Shown: positions 25,143-33,684, counted from the stretch's first letter. The stretch is 64,000 nucleotides of DNA from Prevotella sp. P6B1 (GCF_000702825.1 NZ_JNKF01000016.1:124001-188000); one strand, 5' to 3'. A program made the numbers and translations. The notes: generated by a model not told the origin, from the sequence alone.

Positions 25143-27164
25143 ATGATGAAACGAAATATATCACTTTCGATTATTGCACTCTTGCTGGGGGGCACTCATC
25201 TGGAAACGACAGCTCAGACCAATACACAGAAGCAGCCGATAGGCATCGACTTCTTCTCGAAAGTCCAGGCCATATCCGATGTCAAGACCATTGGCAACGA
25301 TATCTTCTTTGTTATCCGCAAAGCCAATATTAAGGACGACAAGTACACAAGCGATTTATACCAATTAGTAGATGGCCGTGCCAAAGCGCTAACCACCTCA
25401 GGTACCGTTGGAGGATATGATGTGCTTGCAGACGCCATCATCCTGAAAAAACGGGATAAGGGACAGACGATGTTCCTTGAACTTACAAAAGGTTATGGTG
25501 AAGCCACAGAATGGTTGCGTCTGCCATACTCAGTAGGACAGGTGAAATATATCAGTCGTCAGCATTTCTTCTTCACGGCATCCTATAAGCTACATCAAAC
25601 AAACGACAGATTGCCCGATTCCCTGAAAGCCAAGGACGCCAACAAACGCTACCGAATCTTCGACGAGCTACCATTTTGGTCGAACGGACGTGGCGACATC
25701 AATGGCTCACGTCAGGTACTGTATGAGTATAAGAACGGACAGGTTAAGGCGCTGACCGACTCCCTACAGAATGCCGGAGGTCTTGCATTAAGTCCTGATC
25801 ACCGCTATTTGGCATATACGGTTTCTGACAAGAAGAGTTTCCGTATCCACAGCAATCAACTTCACATCTACTCGATTGCTGAGCAGACATCCAAACAAGT
25901 GGGTATAAAAGATAGCACCAGCTATGGTTCCCTGCAGTTTATCGATGGACAGCGTCTTTTCCTAACCGCCAAGACGCATCGTGCAGATAACCCTCAGGCC
26001 AACAGTCAGTTCTACCACTTATCCATTCATAGCGGTCAGTTCAAGCAGGTCTACAATGGCGAACCATACGAGCTGGGCGGTGGACTCGCCACAGATACCA
26101 AAGGCGGCAATCACTCAGAGCCACTTATTGATAAGGATGGCATCATCTTCAACACCACCGCCATTGACAGACTTCCCCTTGTCAGACTATCTTGGAAAGA
26201 CGAGACTGTTACCCCGCTAACTCCTCTGAATTATGATGTCGACGCCTATCTGCGTTATCAGAAGGGATTTCTCCTGTTGGCTTCAGAAGGACAAAACGGT
26301 CAGGAATTCTATTTGTTCGACGGCAAAAATGAACCCAAACGAATCAGCGATATCAATACGTCAACGTTCGCATCCCATCAAGTTGTCACCCCACAGGAAA
26401 TCAAATACATCAATGGGGCTGGACAAGAGCAACGTGGATATATCCTACCGCCAACCAATTTCGAGTCAGGAAAGAAGTATCCCACGATTCTCGACATCCA
26501 TGGTGGCCCTCGTGCAGCCTATGGTGCAGGATTCTTTCACGAGATGCAGTATTGGGCCAATCAGGGATATGCAGTCATCTTTGCTAATCCTCGGGGAGGA
26601 AGTGGTCAAGGCTCTGACTATGCCCAACTGAAAGGCGACTTCGGTGGTCGCGACTACGATGATATCATGGCATTTGTTGATGCTGCCATTGCACAGTTCG
26701 ACTATATAGACAAAGATCGTCTTGGCGTAACAGGCGGATCATATGGTGGCGTGATGACCAATTGGATTATCGGCCATACAGACCGTTTCCGTGCGGCAGC
26801 CTCCCAACGCAGTATCAGCAACTGGGTATCACTCGAAGCCCTCAGCGATATCGGCTACAATTTTGGTTGGGGATATATAGGTGCAGATCCTTGGACAAAC
26901 AATCAAGAACTATGGAAAAAGTCTCCCCTTGCTTATGCAAACAAGGTCAAGACACCAACTCTTTTCATCCATAGCGATGAGGACTACCGTTGTCCTCTGC
27001 CCGAAGGATTACAGATGTACAGTGCATTGCAATATTTTGGTGTAGCTTCACGCATCGTCATCTTCAAAGGTGAGAACCACGAGTTATCTCGTAGCGGCCG
27101 ACCGCTCAATCGAATCAAACGACTTCAAGAAATTACAAACTGGTTTAATAAATACTTGAAATAA
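25143..27164 (+). CDS. Exported S9-family prolyl oligopeptidase/dipeptidyl-peptidase
   Basis: 673 residues: signal peptide to about 24, a beta-propeller region of about 400 residues, then an alpha/beta-hydrolase domain. The triad can be placed: Ser536 in GGSYGG, Asp614 in HSDEDYRCP and His646 in GENHELS. TILDIHGGPRAAYGAGFFHEMQYWA is the typical S9C start of the hydrolase domain. Such enzymes trim peptides, frequently at acyl or dipeptide N termini, in the periplasm. It follows the thioredoxin in the same operon, and its stop overlaps the start of the next gene by one base (TAATG). A second ATG occurs at 25146. Exact specificity is unknown. Confidence 0.9.
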   Translation: MMKRNISLSIIALLLGGTHLETTAQTNTQKQPIGIDFFSKVQAISDVKTIGNDIFFVIRKANIKDDKYTSDLYQLVDGRAKALTTSGTVGGYDVLADAIILKKRDKGQTMFLELTKGYGEATEWLRLPYSVGQVKYISRQHFFFTASYKLHQTNDRLPDSLKAKDANKRYRIFDELPFWSNGRGDINGSRQVLYEYKNGQVKALTDSLQNAGGLALSPDHRYLAYTVSDKKSFRIHSNQLHIYSIAEQTSKQVGIKDSTSYGSLQFIDGQRLFLTAKTHRADNPQANSQFYHLSIHSGQFKQVYNGEPYELGGGLATDTKGGNHSEPLIDKDGIIFNTTAIDRLPLVRLSWKDETVTPLTPLNYDVDAYLRYQKGFLLLASEGQNGQEFYLFDGKNEPKRISDINTSTFASHQVVTPQEIKYINGAGQEQRGYILPPTNFESGKKYPTILDIHGGPRAAYGAGFFHEMQYWANQGYAVIFANPRGGSGQGSDYAQLKGDFGGRDYDDIMAFVDAAIAQFDYIDKDRLGVTGGSYGGVMTNWIIGHTDRFRAAASQRSISNWVSLEALSDIGYNFGWGYIGADPWTNNQELWKKSPLAYANKVKTPTLFIHSDEDYRCPLPEGLQMYSALQYFGVASRIVIFKGENHELSRSGRPLNRIKRLQEITNWFNKYLK

Positions 27165-28627
27165 TGAAAAGAACTATTGGATTATTACTGTTGGCCACAC
27201 TGGTAGTTAGCAGCAGCTCAGCAGCAAAAAAGAATACAAAGGAAAATCAGAAAGCAAAGGTTGCCCTGGACTATATAAACAACAATTTCGCCACCTACGA
27301 CAAATTGCAAAAGACCATTTGGGCCAATCCTGAGTTAGGGTTTCTCGAGACTAATAGTAGTGGGCTGTTAAAGCAGCATCTCCGTGAGAACGGTTTTAGC
27401 ATTGAGGAAGGTGTGGCTGGTATGCCAACGGCTTTTGTAGCAACTTATGGCAGCGGCGAACCTGTAATCGGTTTTCTGGCTGAGTTTGATGCTCTACCTG
27501 GTCTCTCCCAAGACACTGTCCCCTATCGCAAGCCTATCAAAGAGAATGCTCCTGGTCAGGGGTGTGGTCATAACACATTTGGTGTTGCTTCAAGCGCTGC
27601 TGCTGTATCACTGAGTAAATGGCTGGCATCCAACAATCAGAAAGGAACGATCAAGGTGTATGGTTCGCCAGCCGAGGAGGGTGGTGCAGGTAAGGTATAT
27701 CTTGTTCGAGAAGGCTTGTTTAAGGGCGTTGATGTCGTACTCGATTGGCACCCCTCATCAGTCAATGCCGTAAGTACTAATGGAGGAACAGCCATGGTAA
27801 TGGTCGACTATAAGTTCTATGGTAAGCCAGCCCATGCTGCAGGAAATCCATGGAAAGGACGTTCGGCGTTGGATGCCGTTGAGGCATTCGACTACATGGT
27901 CAACCTGCTTCGAGAACATGTCCCCACTTCATCACGTATCCATTATGTCATTCCCGATGGTGGCTTTGCACCCAATGTAGTACCAGAATACGCCCGTGTA
28001 AGCTACTATATCCGCAGCCCCAAGAGAGACATCTTGAATACGCTGACAGAGTGGATTGATTCGGCTGCCGTAGGTGCAGCCAAGGGCACCCAAACCAGAG
28101 TAGAAAAGGAGATTGTAGCCGGAACTTATGAGCGATTGCACAACAAAACATTATCGCGTGTGATTCAGAAAAATCTGGAAACAGTAGGTGGCGTCATCTA
28201 CGACGAACGAGAGCGTAAGTTTGCCGAAGCCCTCAACAAAGCCAGCGGCAATCCAGATTCACTTGTCAATATGGCAGCAAAGGTTCTGCCCTTGGCTGAA
28301 TTTCCCAAAGAAGGGAGTGGCGGTTCAAGCGATGTCGGCGATGTATCTTGGGTTGTACCTTTAGCCAGTTTCGGAGCGGCCACCTTTGTTCCTGGCAGTC
28401 CGGGACATAGTTGGCAGAATGTAGCGACCGATGGAACCACAATCGGCACAAAAGGACTATTAAATGCCAGCCGTGTGTTTGCATTAACCGCTGTTGACTT
28501 GTTTACCGATTCCAAATTGCTAAACGCTGTCAAAGAGGAATTTAAAAAAGAAGTAGGACCTGATTTTAAATATGTTCCGTTATTAGGTAATCGTAAACCA
28601 GCCCTCGATTATCGTGTTTCAAAGTAA
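27164..28627 (+). CDS. Exported M20-family amidohydrolase, AbgB-like
   Basis: 487 residues. A signal peptide is visible (VVSSSSAAK), then the M20 dimetal fold: GCGHNTFG, the catalytic GSPAEEGG and LDWHPSSVN supply metal ligands. The dimerisation segment follows (HAAGNPWKGRSALDAVEAF), and a late HSW near the C terminus completes the site. AbgB-like enzymes cleave aminoacyl conjugates such as p-aminobenzoyl-glutamate, releasing glutamate; other M20 members cleave dipeptides. A glutamate/dicarboxylate symporter gene follows immediately, which fits release and uptake of an acidic amino acid. Export to the periplasm is likely but unusual for AbgB itself, so the substrate is uncertain. Confidence 0.85.
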   Translation: MKRTIGLLLLATLVVSSSSAAKKNTKENQKAKVALDYINNNFATYDKLQKTIWANPELGFLETNSSGLLKQHLRENGFSIEEGVAGMPTAFVATYGSGEPVIGFLAEFDALPGLSQDTVPYRKPIKENAPGQGCGHNTFGVASSAAAVSLSKWLASNNQKGTIKVYGSPAEEGGAGKVYLVREGLFKGVDVVLDWHPSSVNAVSTNGGTAMVMVDYKFYGKPAHAAGNPWKGRSALDAVEAFDYMVNLLREHVPTSSRIHYVIPDGGFAPNVVPEYARVSYYIRSPKRDILNTLTEWIDSAAVGAAKGTQTRVEKEIVAGTYERLHNKTLSRVIQKNLETVGGVIYDERERKFAEALNKASGNPDSLVNMAAKVLPLAEFPKEGSGGSSDVGDVSWVVPLASFGAATFVPGSPGHSWQNVATDGTTIGTKGLLNASRVFALTAVDLFTDSKLLNAVKEEFKKEVGPDFKYVPLLGNRKPALDYRVSK

Positions 28628-28641
28628 GAATAATCGAAAAT

Positions 28642-28671
28642 GGTACGGAATTCTCACTGGAATTCCGTACC
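28642..28671. promoter_or_regulatory. Perfect 12-base inverted repeat overlapping a -7-like box
   Basis: GGTACGGAATTC (28642-28653) and GAATTCCGTACC (28660-28671) pair perfectly around TCACTG. The right arm shares TACC with a TACCTTTG box at 28668-28675, just ahead of the symporter start at 28679. It could be an operator, or a terminator of the upstream peptidase operon. There is no upstream TTG for the box, and no T-run. Confidence 0.6.
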
Positions 28672-28678
28672 TTTGCAT

Positions 28679-29869
28679 ATGAATATGAAAACATCATTTA
28701 TTTGGATTGGTGCCCTCGTCGTGGGTGCAGTATTAGGATGGCTCGGGCTGGAATGGCTCGATGCTTCGATGAATTTTGTAGCTACCGTATATACACGCTT
28801 GTTTCAATTATTGGCGGTGCCAACCATTGTATTGGCTGTCATTACCACATTTTCCACGTTCGGTTCTAAGGGGTCTGGACGCATCTTTGGTCATACGCTT
28901 ACCTACACCCTACTCACAACTTTAGCAGCCGCAAGTATAGGGGCCGTCCTCTATGTACTCATTGCCCCGGGCAAACTGCCCCTTGATTCGTTGGTCAATG
29001 CTACTTTGACTTCCGATCTCGCCCCTCAGACCTCATATATAGATCATGTCGTGAGCATCATTCCTAACAATATCGTACGTCCATTTATTGATGGTAACGT
29101 ACTGTCATTGCTTTTATTAGCTTTTGCCATCGGTTTCGGTCTGTCTAAACTACCCGAATCTGAAAACAAGACGACAGTCGTTAGGGGGCTGATTGGTTTG
29201 CAAGAATTATTGTTTTTATTGATTCGCGGCCTTATCCGGACTCTTCCCTTGGGGATCGTGGCATTCTCTGCCCAACTGTCGGCACAGGTGTCAGCAGGTG
29301 TGGTGGCCGACTCTATTGGCAAATATGTATTAGTGGTATTAGGGGGGAATGTCATCCAGTTCTTCGTAGTGCTACCACTATTCCTATTAGCTCGCGGGCT
29401 GAACCCCATCCATGTGCTTAGCAAAATGATGCCTGCTGTGCTCATGGCACTCTTCACCAAGAGCAGCGCCGCAACCCTACCTGTCACCATGGATACCGCA
29501 GAAAAGCGTCTGGGTATCCGTCAGAACATCAGCCGCTTCGTACTCCCCATATGTACCACCATCAACATGAATGGTTGCGCAGCCTTTATCCTTGTCACTT
29601 CGCTGTTTGTCATGCAGCAAGGCGGCACGCCACTCACCCTAAGCACTATACTGATGTGGATAATCATCTCGGTAGTCTCGGCTATCGGTAATGCAGGTGT
29701 ACCCATGGGGTGCTTTTTCCTCACGTTATCATTAATGTCTGGCATCGGCGCACCAGTAGCCGTTTTGGGCATCATCCTGCCCATTTACACCATTATCGAC
29801 ATGATTGAAACAGCAGAAAACGTATGGAGCGACTCATGTGTAGCAGCAATGGTCGACCATGATATATAA
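28679..29869 (+). CDS. Dicarboxylate/glutamate:cation symporter (DAACS family)
   Basis: 396 residues from ATG 28679 (MNMKTSFIWIG); an upstream ATG at 28640 lies in front of a hairpin and would add unrelated residues. The protein has about eight hydrophobic segments. LFTKSSAATLPVTMDTAEKRLGI resembles the serine-rich loop of GltP/DctA (hairpin 1), NMNGCAAFIL matches the NMDGT-like motif in TM7, and VSAIGNAGVPMGCFFL is the late hairpin. The family imports glutamate, aspartate or dicarboxylates with protons or sodium. It follows the M20 hydrolase by about 50 bases. An imported amino acid released by that enzyme would be a suitable substrate (inference). Confidence 0.88.
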   Translation: MNMKTSFIWIGALVVGAVLGWLGLEWLDASMNFVATVYTRLFQLLAVPTIVLAVITTFSTFGSKGSGRIFGHTLTYTLLTTLAAASIGAVLYVLIAPGKLPLDSLVNATLTSDLAPQTSYIDHVVSIIPNNIVRPFIDGNVLSLLLLAFAIGFGLSKLPESENKTTVVRGLIGLQELLFLLIRGLIRTLPLGIVAFSAQLSAQVSAGVVADSIGKYVLVVLGGNVIQFFVVLPLFLLARGLNPIHVLSKMMPAVLMALFTKSSAATLPVTMDTAEKRLGIRQNISRFVLPICTTINMNGCAAFILVTSLFVMQQGGTPLTLSTILMWIIISVVSAIGNAGVPMGCFFLTLSLMSGIGAPVAVLGIILPIYTIIDMIETAENVWSDSCVAAMVDHDI

Positions 29870-29911
29870 ATAGTTCACTTCCGACTCATTGCCCTTTCTT
29901 CCATCGCCAGA

Positions 29912-30565
29912 CTATGAGTTCTTTATGGTTTGGATGTATTCCTCATAGGAGATAAAGCGTCCGCCCATCGACTTCAGGTGGGGTGTTTCGAACTGGCAGT
30001 CGATGAACTTACCACCCAATGAGCCGAATGTTTGCGCCAGATGAATCAAAGCGAGTTTCGAAGCATTGGGAACAAGCGAGAACATGCTCTCACCAAAAAA
30101 GGCCGTACCAAGATTGATGCCGTACAGTCCGCCCACCAACTGCGAATCGTTCCATACCTCCACACTGGCAGCAAACCCCTGCCGATACATCTCGGTATAG
30201 GCCTCAATCATCTCAGCACCCAACCAGGCACCTTCGTCCTGGTTGCGGTTCTGGGCGGTAGCACAACCGCGTATCACACTCTCAAAATCCTGATTAATCG
30301 TTATACGATAGTCGCCTTTGTTTATCAACTGACGCATAGAGTGGCTGACGTGCACCTCGTTGGGGAAGATCACGAAGCGTTGCAACGGACAATACCATAG
30401 AGGCTCGTCTTGATGTTTAAACGAAAACCAAGGGAAGAAACCATTGGAATAGGCCAATATCAGGCGATCGACCGATAAGTCGCCGCCAATAGCCACCAGT
30501 CCATCTTCCTCACCCAAATGCGGGTCAGGGAACCACAAATCGTTATCCAATTGATAAACTGCCAT
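29912..30565 (-). CDS. aat: Leucyl/phenylalanyl-tRNA-protein transferase
   Basis: 217 residues from ATG 30565 (MAVYQLDNDLWFPDP). A TTG four codons upstream is a weaker alternative. The transferase signatures are plain: GLVAIGGDLSVDRLILAYSNGFFPWF, GLYGINLGTAFFGESMFS and GGKFIDCQFETPHLKSMGGRFIS. Aat adds Leu or Phe from charged tRNA to proteins with N-terminal Lys, Arg or Met, creating a primary N-degron. The gene overlaps the end of clpA by 23 bases and closes the clpS-clpA-aat operon, so the enzyme that makes the degron is produced with the machinery that destroys it. Confidence 0.92.
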   Translation of the reverse strand: MAVYQLDNDLWFPDPHLGEEDGLVAIGGDLSVDRLILAYSNGFFPWFSFKHQDEPLWYCPLQRFVIFPNEVHVSHSMRQLINKGDYRITINQDFESVIRGCATAQNRNQDEGAWLGAEMIEAYTEMYRQGFAASVEVWNDSQLVGGLYGINLGTAFFGESMFSLVPNASKLALIHLAQTFGSLGGKFIDCQFETPHLKSMGGRFISYEEYIQTIKNS

Positions 30566-32756
30566 CGCGCGTACCAATTATAATTGAGCCACCTTGTTTC
30601 AGACTGCCAAACAGTATCTCGCGCATTAGCAACGGTTTCAGCCGCTGGGCTATCACACGATCCATCTCGCGAGCACCATACTCGCGGGTATAGCCTTCTT
30701 TGAGTAACAACTGGAAGGCGTCGTCGCTCAGCGTCATCTCCACCTGCTTGGCAGTCAGTTTCTCCTGTAGTTCACCCAGTTTCTTACGCAGAATCAGGAT
30801 CGCCATTTCACGATCCATATCGTTGAACACCACAGTTCCGGTCAAGCGATTGATGAATTCAGGTTTGAACAACCGCTTCACCTGCTTCAACATAGCTTCG
30901 CCGCGCGTGGTACTGCCAACAAAGCCGATATTGGCCTGACCAGCATATTGGGCACCGGCATTCGAGGTCATAATCAAAATGACATTACGGAAGTCGACCT
31001 TACGTCCCTTGTTGTCTGTCAGCCGGGCATAATCCATTACCTGCAACAGAATATTGTAGATGTCCTGATGGGCCTTTTCAATTTCGTCGAGCAGTAGCAC
31101 ACAATTAGGCGTCTTACGGATAGCATCGGTCAGCAATCCACCGTCCTCGTAGCCCACATAGCCTGCTGGCGAGCCTATCAGCTTAGCCACGGTGTGCTTC
31201 TCAGTATATTCACTCATGTCGAATCGTAGCAGGGCGATACCTAACTCCGTAGCCAGAACACGAGCCACCTCAGTCTTACCCACACCGGTAGGTCCTACAA
31301 ACAGCAGCGATGCCAAGGGTTTATTGTCGTCGAGCAGTCCAGCCTTCGATAGCTGTACCGACTCTACCACCTGACGGATAGCCTCATCTTGACCATAAAT
31401 CTTCGATAACAGACGTGGAGCCAACGTCTCCAACTGACTATTATCGTCATCCTCAGTCATTACCATCGCTTCAACCTTGCAGGTCTTTGCCAACACATCC
31501 GAGATATCAGTCTTCGTGACACGCCCCTCATTAGTATTACTTCTTACTTCTGCCATAGCACCAGCCTCGTCAATGAGGTCGATAGCCTTGTCGGGCAGAT
31601 AGCGGTCGTTTACATATTTAAAGCTGGCATCCACGGCAAAGTCGAGTGCCGCCTCATCGTAGATCACATGATGAAACGTTTCGTACTGTCCGCGCAGCTG
31701 TCGTAGGATGTACTTGGTCTCCTCGGGTGTAGGCTCAGTGATGTCAATCTGCTGGAAACGACGTACCAATCCTTTCGAGCGAGAGAAATGACGATTGTAT
31801 TCCTCGTAGGTAGTCGACCCGATAAAACGGATACTACCACTCTCCAGATAGGGTTTCAACATATTCGAGGCATCCATAGAACTATCACCGATAGCGCCCG
31901 CTCCTACCAGCGTATGTATCTCGTCGATGTACACGATATTTCGATCAGACTCTTCCTGAATGCCATCCATAATGAGCTTGATTCGATTCTCAAAATCACC
32001 ACGATACTGTGTACCAGCCAACAGGGTTCCTATATCGAGCTGGTAGATCCGGCTACCCTTCAGTCTGTCAGGCACGTTACCTTCGGCTATCAGTCTGGCC
32101 AGTCCCCAAACCAGAGCGGTCTTGCCAACACCAGGTTCGCCAACATGCAACGGGTTATTCTTATCCTTGCGACACAGCACCTGGATAGTGCGCTGCAGTT
32201 CAGACTCACGTCCTATCAACGGATTGTGCTGATGATACAGATCGTTCATACAGGTCACGAGACGTCGCCATGCACCTTCTTGCCGGTTCGCACCAGTCTC
32301 AAGTTCCAGATGGTCAGCCACCTCGTAGGCGCTAATCAGTTCGCTCATAAAATCACTCTCGTTATCACCCAACGCATCTTTTAGCAGATAGGCTGCCCAT
32401 GACTCCTTGAGTTGTAACAGTCCCATGGTCAGATGTGGAGCATCGAGGGCTGTGGCTGAGCTATTGACAACCTGTAAACAGGCCAACTCCAGCAGCTGGC
32501 CCATTTGTACAGAAGTCTCTGGCTCATAATCACATTCCTCGGGCACCATCTCGATTTTCTCCAAACGATCCTCTAAACGGTCCTGAAACAGATCGGCCGA
32601 GTAATAGGTATCGAAGGTTTGATTGAACTCATAATCATCCAACAGCACCATCAACAGATGCTCTGGCATCAGGAACTCATGACGATAGCCCTTACAGCAC
32701 TTCAGACTGTTATGCAACAGTTTGATAGCGCGAGGTGATTGCTGTATTTCTGCCAT
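30543..32756 (-). CDS. clpA: ClpA, ATP-dependent unfoldase of ClpAP
   Basis: 737 residues. An N-terminal Clp-N repeat region (to about 150) contains the double helical pattern LLHNSLKCCKGYRHEFLMPEHLLM. Two AAA+ modules follow, with Walker A motifs GEPGVGKTALVWG and GPTGVGKTEVARV. YIDEIHTLVGAGAI supplies Walker B of the first module and LLLDEIEKAHQDIYN of the second. ClpA unfolds substrates and feeds them to ClpP, whose gene is at 47590. It follows clpS by 2 bases, and the S-adaptor gives it N-degron selectivity. The length is close to that of E. coli ClpA (758). Confidence 0.92.
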   Translation of the reverse strand: MAEIQQSPRAIKLLHNSLKCCKGYRHEFLMPEHLLMVLLDDYEFNQTFDTYYSADLFQDRLEDRLEKIEMVPEECDYEPETSVQMGQLLELACLQVVNSSATALDAPHLTMGLLQLKESWAAYLLKDALGDNESDFMSELISAYEVADHLELETGANRQEGAWRRLVTCMNDLYHQHNPLIGRESELQRTIQVLCRKDKNNPLHVGEPGVGKTALVWGLARLIAEGNVPDRLKGSRIYQLDIGTLLAGTQYRGDFENRIKLIMDGIQEESDRNIVYIDEIHTLVGAGAIGDSSMDASNMLKPYLESGSIRFIGSTTYEEYNRHFSRSKGLVRRFQQIDITEPTPEETKYILRQLRGQYETFHHVIYDEAALDFAVDASFKYVNDRYLPDKAIDLIDEAGAMAEVRSNTNEGRVTKTDISDVLAKTCKVEAMVMTEDDDNSQLETLAPRLLSKIYGQDEAIRQVVESVQLSKAGLLDDNKPLASLLFVGPTGVGKTEVARVLATELGIALLRFDMSEYTEKHTVAKLIGSPAGYVGYEDGGLLTDAIRKTPNCVLLLDEIEKAHQDIYNILLQVMDYARLTDNKGRKVDFRNVILIMTSNAGAQYAGQANIGFVGSTTRGEAMLKQVKRLFKPEFINRLTGTVVFNDMDREMAILILRKKLGELQEKLTAKQVEMTLSDDAFQLLLKEGYTREYGAREMDRVIAQRLKPLLMREILFGSLKQGGSIIIGTRDGSLSIG

Positions 32757-32758
32757 AT

Positions 32759-33067
32759 TTATGCCTCCTCTGGTTCTACTGTCAGTCTAAGCGGGAATCC
32801 CTCTTTGCGAGCCATATTGCTGGCCTTGCGCACCTTCGAGGTTGCCACATCGTAACTATAAATGCCCACCACTGCTTTATCAGAATGATGCACCTGCAAC
32901 ATCAGCGCCTCGGCCTCAGCCTCACTCTTGAAAAACACCTGGGTCAGAATCTTCACCACAAACTCCATCGTCGTGAAGTCATCATTATAGATGGTCACCT
33001 TATATCGCTGAGGCTCACGCAGATCAGTGCGCTGCCGTTCTTTTGTAGCCGATTGTTGCTTTGCCAT
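32759..33067 (-). CDS. clpS: ClpS, N-degron adaptor for ClpAP
   Basis: 102 residues from ATG 33067 (MAKQQSATKERQRTDL); an upstream extension to 33235 runs through the promoter and is rejected. The conserved YKVTIYNDDFTTMEFVVKIL motif, with the acidic pair that contacts the N-degron amino group, is followed by a VHHSDKAVVGIYSYDVA segment that fits the ligand pocket. ClpS recognises N-terminal Phe, Leu, Trp and Tyr and hands the protein to ClpA. It heads the clpS-clpA-aat operon behind a promoter with good spacing. Confidence 0.93.
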   Translation of the reverse strand: MAKQQSATKERQRTDLREPQRYKVTIYNDDFTTMEFVVKILTQVFFKSEAEAEALMLQVHHSDKAVVGIYSYDVATSKVRKASNMARKEGFPLRLTVEPEEA

Positions 33068-33089
33068 ACACTCTAAACCATTTTGGCTG

Positions 33090-33120
33090 CAAAGATACAC
33101 AATAATTTCCAATATACAAA
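33090..33120 (-). promoter_or_regulatory. Promoter of clpS-clpA-aat
   Basis: Minus-strand TTTG (33117-33120), 19-base spacer, TATCTTTG (33090-33097). It lies 23 bases ahead of ATG 33067 and is divergent from the non-coding RNA promoter at 33317. Confidence 0.75.
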
Positions 33121-33228
33121 ATGAATACCCACAATACAATCTAAAGGTGTATTCTATATATAAATAGGTATAATAGAATACGTAGGTGTTTTTAAGACTT
33201 TTGTGAAGAAGTGTCAAAACTACCCGTT

Positions 33229-33260
33229 TTCGCACACAATTTGATTGTGTTCGCGCACAA
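33229..33260. repeat. Direct repeat pair upstream of the ncRNA promoter
   Basis: TTCGCACACAA (33229-33239) and TTCGCGCACAA (33250-33260) are 21 bases apart, two helical turns. An ACACAAT/ATTGTGT hairpin (33234-33250) overlaps them. They lie between the divergent clpS and ncRNA promoters, so a regulator binding site is possible. The rest of 33121-33316 is AT-rich with no gene seen. Confidence 0.4.
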
Positions 33261-33316
33261 CGACTTGATGTATATCAAAAGAAGGGCACTTTTTTTAGGA
33301 AAATAGAGCATAAGTA

Positions 33317-33347
33317 TTGCGAGATTGCAAAAATCGTCGTACCTTTG
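33317..33347 (+). promoter_or_regulatory. Promoter of the candidate ncRNA
   Basis: TTG (33317-33319), 20-base spacer, TACCTTTG (33340-33347). No protein-coding frame follows for over 300 bases, only the candidate RNA and its terminators. Confidence 0.75.
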
Positions 33348-33555
33348 CAACGTCAAAAGACAACAAGAGTTCTTCAATAGAAGCATAGAAAGATAATACA
33401 GAGGTATTAGTTAAGGTAAAATAAAGATTGATTGATTTAGGTTTTAGTTAGAGTTAATAGTTAGTTAGAATTTGGTTTTAGGTTTATTAGTTAGTTAAAT
33501 TGGAGATAGGTATTTCTAAGGTGTTAGAAAAGATTTGTTAGTAAGGATAACAAAG

Positions 33556-33580
33556 ACGCAGTGGTGACACTCCGTTTTTT
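33556..33580 (+). terminator. Hairpin with GTGA loop and T-run inside the ncRNA
   Basis: ACG-C-AGTG (33556-33563) pairs with CACT-C-CGT (33568-33575) around a GNRA-type loop GTGA, with one C-C mismatch. TTTTTT follows. It may be an early terminator that produces a shorter RNA of about 225 bases, or a structural hairpin. Confidence 0.5.
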
Positions 33581-33618
33581 CTCAGAAAAAGGTTTTTAGT
33601 TATTCATAGATTGTTGGT

Positions 33619-33659
33619 GCCGCCCTCGAGTCGTTGATGACCCTTGAGCGGCTTTTTTT
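33619..33659 (+). terminator. Intrinsic terminator of the ncRNA
   Basis: GCCGC (33619-33623) pairs with GCGGC (33648-33652), with further CTC/GAG and GTC/GAC pairing inside, followed by TTTTTTT. It could also end the MATE transcript from the other side, since that gene stops at 33685. Confidence 0.75.
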
Positions 33660-33684
33660 ATGTCTATACACTATAAATCTTATA

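Larger units (their letters stand above)
33353..33660 (+). ncRNA. Candidate non-coding RNA, about 300 nt, nearly cytosine-free body
   Basis: A consensus promoter at 33317-33347 and a GC-rich terminator at 33619-33659 delimit a transcript of about 308 bases without a plausible ORF. Between 33400 and 33550 the plus strand has a single cytosine (33516), with repeated TTAGTTAG blocks, so the RNA can form almost no GC pairs there. The 3' part has a GTGA-tetraloop hairpin (33556-33575) followed by six T, then the final terminator. It is not recognisable as tmRNA, RNase P or SRP RNA from inspection. 6S RNA or an unknown Bacteroidetes small RNA are alternatives I cannot exclude. Confidence 0.6.

Noticed and set aside
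28640..28678. N-terminal extension of the symporter from ATG 28640
   Set aside because: The extension is encoded by the inverted repeat and promoter-like box and does not look like protein of this family.
33068..33235. N-terminal extension of ClpS to 33235
   Set aside because: It runs through the -7 and -33 promoter elements and AT-rich intergenic sequence; ATG 33067 gives the family length.
33402..33515. TTAGTTAG repeats as a satellite or telomere-like repeat
   Set aside because: Repeat units are irregular and lie within a promoter-to-terminator unit; a transcript is a better explanation.
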